Shown one piece after another: positions 53,638 to 59,774 of a stretch of DNA of 59,774 nt. The first letter of the stretch is position 1. Each line of letters starts with the position of its first letter. The notes beneath the pieces were generated by a model, which was not told the origin of the DNA, made no database searches, and saw only the letters and a list, made by a program, of their open reading frames with translations. Source of the stretch: Acidobacteriota bacterium (GTDB lineage Bacteria > Acidobacteriota > Terriglobia > Versatilivoradales > Versatilivoraceae); NCBI GenBank assembly GCA_022826755.1, contig JAJDUG010000032.1, forward strand, positions 1 to 59,774. The letters are read 5' to 3'. A program made the translations under genes and the position numbers.

Positions 53638-54494
53638 TCTTGCGTCTCCCTTTTCTCCGGACCCGGACCCGGCTTCGGCTCCGCGCCCCGGACCGCCCCC
53701 TCCGCGGGGGCCGGGCCATGCGGCCCCGGGGCGGAAGCTTCAGGGTCGGAGGAACCGTCCCGGCCGTTTCTGTCCGTCAGGCGGTAGAAGGCCTCGGCCA
53801 GGCTGTGACCGGCCGCCATCCGGCCGGGCGTGCCGTCAAAGACGATCCGGCCCTCGTGAATGAGAATGACGTGGTCGGCCACGGCTTCCACTTCCTGCAG
53901 GATGTGGGTCGAAAGCAGCACCGTCCTGGTTTCGCCCAACTGCCGGATCAACTCTCGGACCTCGCGGATCTGGTTGGGATCCAGGCCGCTGGTGGGCTCG
54001 TCCATGATGAGGATGTCGGGCTCGTGGAGCAGGACCTGGGCCATTCCCAGGCGCTGGCGGTAGCCCTTGGAGAGCTTGTAGACGCTCTTTTCCAGGACGG
54101 CTTCCAGGTGGCACTGCTCAACCACGGCCTCGATGCGCGCGTCCAGCCGGACCCGGGTCAGCCCGCGGGCCTCGCCGAAGAAACGCAGCAGCTCCAGAGG
54201 AGTCATCTCCGGATAGAGGGGACCGTTCTCCGGGAGATACCCGATCCGGGCGGCCGCCTCGATGCGGTGGCGCGAGACATCCCGGCCCGCAATGCGAGCC
54301 ACGCCCGCGGTGGGCGTGAGATAGCCGGTCAGGATCCGCAGAGTGGTCGACTTGCCGGCTCCGTTGGGACCCAGGAAGGCGGCCACCTGTCCGCGGGGAA
54401 TCGAGAAGGAGACGTCCTGCAGCGCGGCAAAGGTCCCGAAGATCTTGCTCAGCCCCAGGGCCTCGATCATGGGTGAGGCGTCGGGTTCTGTCAT
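53634..54494 (-). CDS. ABC transporter ATP-binding protein (GldA-like)
   Basis: This 286-residue ATPase powers the adjacent ABC-2 transporter. Walker A is LGPNGAGKST (41-50). The Q-loop region is IGYLPENGPLYPEMT. The signature reads LSKGYRQRLGMAQ, Walker B plus D-loop is ILIMDEPTSGLDP, and the H-loop His is in LLSTHILQEVE. After about residue 240 there is a Pro/Gly/Glu-rich tail with no recognised domain. The stop overlaps the fusion permease start by 4 bp. ATPase, permease-GldG and DUF4340 together form a standard three-part locus. The promoter would lie within 54495-54800, where nothing clear was recognised. Confidence 0.93.
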   Translation of the reverse strand: MTEPDASPMIEALGLSKIFGTFAALQDVSFSIPRGQVAAFLGPNGAGKSTTLRILTGYLTPTAGVARIAGRDVSRHRIEAAARIGYLPENGPLYPEMTPLELLRFFGEARGLTRVRLDARIEAVVEQCHLEAVLEKSVYKLSKGYRQRLGMAQVLLHEPDILIMDEPTSGLDPNQIREVRELIRQLGETRTVLLSTHILQEVEAVADHVILIHEGRIVFDGTPGRMAAGHSLAEAFYRLTDRNGRDGSSDPEASAPGPHGPAPAEGAVRGAEPKPGPGPEKRETQE

Positions 54495-54805
54495 GGCGGT
54501 GACACCAAATCCCGGTTCACGGCGGCGGTTCCGAAACCCATCTCGGGCTGCGCCCCCGCGCTCCCGACCTTATCTCCGCATCCACCGCCGAGACCTGCGG
54601 GCCCGCCCCGGGCTGTCCAGGGCGCCATGGGAAGGGTTGTGCGCGGGGTGAACTGCGAATTCGAAGGTGCATCCTCGATGGCAAGAATCGCCTTCCACTG
54701 CTCAGGAGATCAACCCCCGAGGCAGGTGCTTCGTTCAACATTCCAAGGTTAACCCCAACCCGATTTTTTTTCAATGTTCCCGATTTGTGGTGTGGAGGAT
54801 GCCCC

Positions 54806-55018
54806 CCCGGGAACGCGGGCGTCCCGCCCGCACCATTTCCGGCACGGCCTTGCCCTCTGCGCCACACGGATCGACCCGGAACAGCGCCGTGGATCCGCGT
54901 GGGCCTTGCTATTGCGGTTCACGCGGAAGGGCCTGTTGCCTGCCTGCAACGTCCCGCTGACGCTCCGCAACCTCCAGCCAGGCATAAGGATGCGGGCGGG
55001 ACGCCCGCGCTCCCGGGT
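54806..55018. mobile_element. BIME-like element, complete 213-bp copy
   Basis: The inverted ends are at 54806-54832 and 54992-55018, 27 bp each with one mismatch (A/G in CCCGGGAACG versus CCCGGGAGCG). Each end is a GCGGGCGTCCCGCCCGC hairpin. The core (TTGCGGTTCACGCGGAAGGG; GCAACGTCCCGCTGACGCTC) corresponds to the core of the 37312 copy and, inverted, to the half copy at 42169. Confidence 0.75.
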
Positions 55019-55137
55019 GGGCGCCCTAGGGGCGGACTGTGCAGATCCGAATGGCGAAGGCTGATGCGGTGGGGGGGACGGACGCCGCGCCGCCCAGCAG
55101 CGGCCGCCGTCCGTGCTAGAATTTTGGTCTGTGAGAA

Positions 55138-55471
55138 CTGAAACAGGGGGGCGTTGATAAAGACGAACCACGAATGAACACGAATAGACAAGAATACGAA
55201 TGGATCTCTTTCCGTTTCTCTTCGTGGCCTATCGGCAACAAGGACCCTGTCCCGTTGATCCGGTTATCGAACTATTGAACATGGATACACAGGATGCACA
55301 GGATTAACAGGACGAGAGGCTGTGGCACGGGAAGCTGACTCGCTACGTTTTCCCTCACCCGAACCCAAGGGGCGTTCCCTTTGAGTGGGTAAAGAACATT
55401 AGTCTTTCTTCGTGTGTCTTCGTCGTCCTTCGTGTGTCTTCGTGGATAACTCTTTTTTTCTGTTGTTTCAG
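55138..55471 (+). mobile_element. Family-1 repeat, complete 334-bp copy
   Basis: The outer 8 bp are CTGAAACA (55138-55145) and TGTTTCAG (55464-55471), exact inverted repeats. The interior is nearly the same as the copy at 30255-30585, including the GGGGCGTTCCCTTTGAGTGG block and the CTTCGTGTGTCTTCGTCGTC run. It carries no gene. It ends about 110 bp before the CRTAC1 start. Confidence 0.68.
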
Positions 55472-55584
55472 TCGAGCTTTGTGAACTCCGGATCGTAGAT
55501 TAATTGTAGATGGGATTCAGGGCATCATCAGTGGTCACAATCCCCCAATCAACCATTCGCCCATCAGTTGATTCGTCTCCATTC

Positions 55585-57330
55585 GTGTCCATTCGTGGTT
55601 CCTCACTCTCCACTCTCCGCTCTCCACTCTCCACTCTGCTGGTGTTCTGCATGGCCCTGCCCGCCCTGTATTCCCCGGTCTCCCCCGCCGACACCCTGCG
55701 GGCGGACCCAAAGGCGCCCTTCAGCGACCGGGCCCGGGCGATGGGCATCGATTTTCGGCACCAGAACGGCGCCTCGGCCCAGAAGCACCTGGTGGAGACC
55801 ATGGGATCGGGTTGCGCCTTGCTGGACTACGACGGCGACGGCAGGCTGGACGTGCTGCTCGTCAACGGAGGCCGGACGCCGGATTCCCGGCCGTTCGAGC
55901 CGAGACCCCACGCGCTCTATCGCAACCTGGGCGGCGGGCGCCTGGAGGAGGTGACCGCTGAAGCCGGCCTGGAGCCGGCCGCCGATTACGGCATGGGAGT
56001 CGCCGTGGGCGACTACGACAACGACGGGGACGCCGATCTCTACCTCACCCATTTCGGCCCCAATCGGCTCTACCGCAACAACGGCGACGGCACCTTCAGC
56101 GACGTCACCGGCAGGGCCGGCGTTGCCGGCGCCGAATGGAGCAGCAGCGCCGCCTTCTTCGATTACGACAGGGACGGAGCCCCCGACCTCTACGTGGTCA
56201 ACTACCTGGATGCGGCCTTCGAGCGCAATCCGCCCTGCGAGATGAAGGGGGTCCGGGCCTATTGCCATCCGCGCCACTACGCCGGGGTGGCGGACCGTCT
56301 CTACCGGAACCTGGGCGACGGCCGGTTCCGCGATGTCAGCCGGTCCAGCGGAATCCTGAACCCCGAGGGCAAGGGCCTGGGAGTGGTGGCGGCCGATTTC
56401 GACCAGGACGGCTGGGTGGACCTCTACGTGGCCAACGACTCCGTGCGCAACCTGCTGTTCAGGAACAACAGGGACGGGACCTTTGCCGACGTGACGCTTC
56501 TCTCGGGCACCGGCTACAACAGCCAGGCCCAGCCGGAAGCCGGAATGGGCGTGGATGCGGCCGACTACGACGGGGACCGCCTGCTGGACATTGTCGTGAC
56601 CAACTACGACCTGGAGACCAACGCCCTCTACCGCTACCAGGGAAACTGGCTGTTCGGGGACGAGCGCTGGAGGTCCGGCCTGGCGCGGAAGGACCGCTTC
56701 CTGCTGGGCTTCGGCGCCGGTTTTCTGGACTTCGACAACGATGGAGACCGGGACCTGCTGGTGGTCAACGGGCATGTGGTGGACAACATCGAACGGATCC
56801 AGCCCGACCTCTCCCATGCTCAGCCGGATCAGTTGTTCGAGAACCGGAACGGGCGTTTCCTGGAGCACGAGCCCTTCTACCGCTGGTCTTCCCGGCAGCC
56901 GCGGGTAGGGCGGGGCATGGCCCTGGGAGACATCGACAACGACGGCGACATCGACGTCCTCATCAGCAACTGCGGGGCCGAGCCGGCCCTTCTCCTCAAC
57001 CGGGTCGGCGCCCGCAAGAACTGGATCCAGCTCCGATTGACCGGCACCGACAGCAGCCGCGACGCCGTGGGAACCCGCTTGACCCTCACCACCGTCGCCG
57101 GAAGGCAGACCGACCAGGTCACGGGTGGGGGAAGCTATCTGTCGGCCGGCGATCCGCGCGCCCATTTCGGGTTGGGAGAGGCCGCCAGGGTGGAGCAGAT
57201 CCGGATCCGTTGGCCCAGCGGAAAAGAGGAAGTCCTCGAGGAAATTCCCGCCAATCGCATCCTGCAGGTGACCGAGGGACGCGCCTCCGAGTATTCGACC
57301 TCCCCCGGTCTCCTCCCGGTAGCGGAGTAG
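55585..57330 (+). CDS. CRTAC1 family protein (FG-GAP/VCBS repeats with ASPIC/UnbV C-domain), first of pair
   Basis: This secreted beta-propeller protein has about 581 residues. Repeated calcium-binding DxDxDG loops are present: DYDGDGRLDV, DYDNDGDADL, DYDRDGAPDL, DFDQDGWVDL, DFDNDGDRDL and DIDNDGDIDV. The ASPIC/UnbV domain occupies the last 80 residues (GSYLSAGDPRAHFGLGEAA; IRIRWPSGKEEV). Such proteins bind calcium and probably glycans or matrix. The start is uncertain. I take GTG 55585, which gives a signal peptide (STLLVFCMALPALYSPVSPA) encoded partly by a CTCTCCACT microsatellite. An upstream ATG (55510) and ATG 55651 are alternatives. The second gene starts 6 bp after its stop. Confidence 0.85.
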   Translation: MSIRGSSLSTLRSPLSTLLVFCMALPALYSPVSPADTLRADPKAPFSDRARAMGIDFRHQNGASAQKHLVETMGSGCALLDYDGDGRLDVLLVNGGRTPDSRPFEPRPHALYRNLGGGRLEEVTAEAGLEPAADYGMGVAVGDYDNDGDADLYLTHFGPNRLYRNNGDGTFSDVTGRAGVAGAEWSSSAAFFDYDRDGAPDLYVVNYLDAAFERNPPCEMKGVRAYCHPRHYAGVADRLYRNLGDGRFRDVSRSSGILNPEGKGLGVVAADFDQDGWVDLYVANDSVRNLLFRNNRDGTFADVTLLSGTGYNSQAQPEAGMGVDAADYDGDRLLDIVVTNYDLETNALYRYQGNWLFGDERWRSGLARKDRFLLGFGAGFLDFDNDGDRDLLVVNGHVVDNIERIQPDLSHAQPDQLFENRNGRFLEHEPFYRWSSRQPRVGRGMALGDIDNDGDIDVLISNCGAEPALLLNRVGARKNWIQLRLTGTDSSRDAVGTRLTLTTVAGRQTDQVTGGGSYLSAGDPRAHFGLGEAARVEQIRIRWPSGKEEVLEEIPANRILQVTEGRASEYSTSPGLLPVAE

Positions 57331-57336
57331 CCCACC

Positions 57337-59586
57337 GTGTTCGGAAGATTTCCGATTGCCGCCCTGCCGAGCTGCCTGATCGCCGTCGTATGCCTTCAAG
57401 GCGATGCGGCGGCTGAGGACGGCTCCGGCACCCGGCGCATGGCCTCCCGGCTGGCCCAGTTGGCCCGCAACGCCGACTTCTTTCCGGACCATCCCATGAA
57501 TACCCGGGCGGTGGCGCAACTGCGCCGCCGCCTGCAGGCGGTCGAAGACCCCCGCCGGAGGGTGAGCCTGCGGCTTCAACTGGCGCTGAAAATGCTGCGC
57601 CGCGGGCAGAGCCGCGCTGCCATCGAGGAGTTGACCGATCTGCAGTTCTGGGTCGAACGGCAGCCCTGGCACCTGTCGCCGGAGACCGTTGCCGTGATCC
57701 GGGATTTGCTGGCGGTTTCCTATCTGCGGCTGGGCGAGCAGGAGAACTGCATCGCCGCCCACGGAGAACACTCCTGTTTTCTTCCGGTGCGGGAATCCGG
57801 CCGGCACCGGGTGCAGCGAGGTTCCCGCGGGGCCATCCCCCTCCTGCTCCAGCTCCTGTCGGATGATCCGGGCAATATGGGGTTTCGCTGGCTGCTCAAC
57901 CTGGCCCACATGACCCTGGGGGAGCACCCGGCCAAGGTCCCGCCCCAGTGGGTGATTCCGGCTGATACGCTGACCTCCGACTACGATATCGGGCATTTCC
58001 GGGAGGTGGCGCCTCAAGTGGGCGTGGATGTCACGGCGCTGTCCGGAGGCAGCATCCTGGAAGACTTCGACCGGGACGGCGCCCTGGACATCATGGCTTC
58101 CTCCTGGGGGATGGGGGATCCGCTGCGCTACTTCCGCAACAACGGAGACGGCACCTTCGGCGATCGCACCCGCGCGGCCGGCCTGGAAGGGCAGGTCGGC
58201 GGTCTCAACATCGCCCAGGCCGACTACGACAACGACGGCTATCCGGACGTGCTGGTGCTGCGCGGGGCCTGGCTGCAGGGTCTGGGAGACCATCCCAACT
58301 CCCTGCTGCGCAACAACGGAGACGGCACCTTCGAAGATGTCACCGAAGCGGCCGGACTGCTCAGCTACCACCCCACCCAGGCAGCCGCCTGGGCCGACTA
58401 CGACAACGACGGCCACCTGGACCTCTTCATCGGCAACGAGTCCACCGGCAGCGAGATTCATCCCTGCGAGCTCTATCGCAACAACGGGGACGGGACCTTC
58501 TCCAACCTGGCCGTCTCCCTGGGACTGGCCCGGGCCGGCTATGTCAAGGGGGTGGCCTGGGGAGACATCGACAACGACGGAGACCCGGACCTCTACCTGT
58601 CCCGCATGGACGCCGGCAACCTGCTCTATCGCAATGACGGGCCCGGCCCCTCCGCGGGAGAGGGCGCCGCAGGGCATCCGTCCTGGAGATTCGTGGAGGT
58701 GGGGCAGCAGGCCGGGGTCCGGGAGCCGCGGAAGAGCTTCGCCACCTGGTTCTGGGACTACGACAACGACGGGTGGCAGGACCTGTTCGCGGCCGGGTAC
58801 TCGCTCAAGCCCGACTTCTCGGGCTCGCTGGCGGAGGCGGTCAAGGCGTTCCTGGGACTGCCCCACCAGGGCGAGTTCTCACGGCTCTTCCGCAACAACG
58901 GCGATGGCACCTTTAGCGACGTTTCCCGGGAAGCGGGTCTCGAGCGAGCCCTGCTGACCATGGGAGCCAATTTCGGGGACCTGGACAACGACGGGTTCCC
59001 GGATTGCTACCTGGGAACGGGGGAGCCCGACCTGCGGACGCTCATTCCCAACCAGATGTTCCGCAACCACCAGGGGAAAGTCTTTCAGAACGTCACCACC
59101 TCGGGCGGATTCGGCCATCTCCAGAAAGGCCACGGCGTCTCCTTCGGCGATATCGACAACGACGGCGACCAGGACATCTACACGGTGATGGGGGGGTGGT
59201 ATTCGGGGGATGTCTACCGGAATCTGCTCTTCCTCAATCCGGGGCACGGAAACCACTGGATCACTCTTCTCCTGGAAGGAGTGAAGACCAACCGCATGGC
59301 GTTGGGAGCGCGCATCAAGGTGACGGTGGAGACCGAGGAGGGAGATCGGGACATCCACGCCGCCGTATCCAGCGGGGGCAGCTTCGGGGCCTCCAGCCTG
59401 CAGCAGGAGATCGGACTGGGCCGGGCGATCGGGATCAAGGCCGTGGAGGTCGACTGGCCCGTGACCGGCAGGACCCGGATCGTTTCCAATCTCTCCCTGG
59501 ACGGGTTCTACAGGATTCGCGAGGGAGAGTCCCGCGCCACCCCCCTGGAGCGGCCCTCCTTCGAACTGGCCCCGCCGCCCCCCTGA
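57337..59586 (+). CDS. CRTAC1 family protein with helical N-domain, second of pair
   Basis: This is a 749-residue exported protein. It starts with GTG at 57337, six bases after the preceding stop, with GCGGAG upstream. The signal peptide is AALPSCLIAVVCLQGDAAA. Residues about 30-195 are helical and TPR-like (RRRLQAVEDPRRRVSLRLQL). Then come seven or so FG-GAP repeats with loops such as DFDRDGALDI, DYDNDGYPDV, DYDNDGHLDL, DIDNDGDPDL, DYDNDGWQDL, DLDNDGFPDC and DIDNDGDQDI. A final ASPIC/UnbV domain has GGSFGASSLQQEIGLGRA and VEVDWPVTG. It is cotranscribed with the previous gene and probably works with it at the cell surface. It ends next to a BIME element. Confidence 0.87.
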   Translation: MFGRFPIAALPSCLIAVVCLQGDAAAEDGSGTRRMASRLAQLARNADFFPDHPMNTRAVAQLRRRLQAVEDPRRRVSLRLQLALKMLRRGQSRAAIEELTDLQFWVERQPWHLSPETVAVIRDLLAVSYLRLGEQENCIAAHGEHSCFLPVRESGRHRVQRGSRGAIPLLLQLLSDDPGNMGFRWLLNLAHMTLGEHPAKVPPQWVIPADTLTSDYDIGHFREVAPQVGVDVTALSGGSILEDFDRDGALDIMASSWGMGDPLRYFRNNGDGTFGDRTRAAGLEGQVGGLNIAQADYDNDGYPDVLVLRGAWLQGLGDHPNSLLRNNGDGTFEDVTEAAGLLSYHPTQAAAWADYDNDGHLDLFIGNESTGSEIHPCELYRNNGDGTFSNLAVSLGLARAGYVKGVAWGDIDNDGDPDLYLSRMDAGNLLYRNDGPGPSAGEGAAGHPSWRFVEVGQQAGVREPRKSFATWFWDYDNDGWQDLFAAGYSLKPDFSGSLAEAVKAFLGLPHQGEFSRLFRNNGDGTFSDVSREAGLERALLTMGANFGDLDNDGFPDCYLGTGEPDLRTLIPNQMFRNHQGKVFQNVTTSGGFGHLQKGHGVSFGDIDNDGDQDIYTVMGGWYSGDVYRNLLFLNPGHGNHWITLLLEGVKTNRMALGARIKVTVETEEGDRDIHAAVSSGGSFGASSLQQEIGLGRAIGIKAVEVDWPVTGRTRIVSNLSLDGFYRIREGESRATPLERPSFELAPPPP

Positions 59587-59591
59587 CGCCC

Positions 59592-59774
59592 CCCGGGAAC
59601 GCGGGCGTCCCGCCCGCACATTAGCCCGGCACAGCCTTGGCCAACTGCGCCACTGGGATGGAACGGTAGCGGGGCCTTGCCTTTGATTCGGCCTGGCCAA
59701 TGCCGTTCACGCCGGCAGGGTGGCTGCCTGCCTGCAACGTTGCGCTGTCGCTCCATCTCCTCCAGGCAGGAATA
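59592..59774. mobile_element. BIME-like element cut by the window edge
   Basis: The left 27-bp end (59592-59618) starts 5 bp after the CRTAC1 stop. The core follows that of the 37312 copy closely (CACAGCCTTGGCC, CACGCCGGCAGGGTGGCTGC, CTCCATCTCCTCC). The sequence stops at GGCAGGAATA, just before the expected second end. Confidence 0.75.

Larger units (their letters stand above)
54495..55584. other. 1.1-kb gene-free interval with one BIME and one family-1 repeat
   Basis: The interval lies between the divergent ABC operon and the CRTAC1 genes. The first 310 bp show no gene or repeat and should hold the ABC promoter. After that come the BIME (54806-55018), an inverted copy of the CATCAGCCTTCGCCATTCGG motif (55047-55066), the family-1 element (55138-55471) and about 110 bp leading into the CRTAC1 gene, including CATTCGTGTCCATTCGTGG repeats. 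Confidence 0.6.

Noticed and set aside
55603-58866. 1087-codon minus-strand open frame opposite the CRTAC1 pair
   Set aside because: It is the antisense of repeated DxDNDG codons and is rich in Val and Gln. It has no start context, and the plus strand encodes clear FG-GAP/ASPIC proteins.

Overview
This window is GC-rich bacterial chromosome with no rRNA, tRNA, CRISPR array or recognisable transposase gene. The gene content points to Acidobacteriota, probably a Bryobacterales/Solibacter-like lineage. The indicators are an Oar-like TonB-dependent receptor of about 1,130 residues, three copies of the DUF1549/DUF1553 + DUF1501 pair, CRTAC1 (FG-GAP/ASPIC) proteins, a sulfatase and BNR sialidases. 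Planctomycetes share many of these families. The assignment is inference from content, not a phylogeny.

Layout. (1) 239-16398 is mostly housekeeping: rsmA (-), glgA and purA (+), a minus run of aldo/keto reductase then a B12/siderophore-type TonB receptor, E3 and E2 of a 2-oxoacid dehydrogenase (no E1 in the window), an O-antigen-ligase-like protein, a zinc-ribbon methyltransferase, a tRNA-dihydrouridine synthase, a TPR protein, then ispG (+). (2) 16613-17818 is a DUF3108 protein whose frame runs antisense into its neighbour. (3) 17498-29848 (-) holds two successive cassettes, each PPC-domain protein, then DUF1549/DUF1553 cytochrome-like protein, then DUF1501 protein. They look like a tandem duplication, and a repeat sits inside one cassette. 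(4) 30953-36982 (-) holds the Oar-like receptor, with a strong terminator, and a TPR-octaheme cytochrome c. (5) 37853-43523 (+) is a glycan-related cluster: sulfatase, GNAT protein, exported sialidase-like lipoprotein and a second sialidase without a signal peptide. (6) 43534-48941 (-) holds an EEP-family nuclease/phosphatase and a third, divergent DUF1549/DUF1553 + DUF1501 pair with its own terminator. (7) 49285-54494 (-) is an ABC system: ATPase, GldF-GldG fusion and DUF4340 protein, followed by DUF1820. (8) 55585-59586 (+) is a pair of CRTAC1 proteins.

The larger intergenic gaps are mostly filled by two non-coding repeat families. One is a 270-334 bp element bounded by short terminal inverted repeats (TGAAACA...TGTTTCA). 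The other is a BIME-like element of about 213 bp whose 27-bp inverted ends are themselves hairpins. A third motif of about 20 bp occurs three times around ispG. Several repeats abut or supply the 5' ends of genes and make long open frames start too early; starts were corrected where a ribosome binding site or family alignment allowed.

Best candidates for something undescribed are the duplicated PPC/cytochrome/DUF1501 cassettes with a conserved CX4CH haem motif, the TPR-octaheme-HEAT fusion beside the Oar-like receptor, and the two repeat families. Nothing here amounts to a demonstrated new system.
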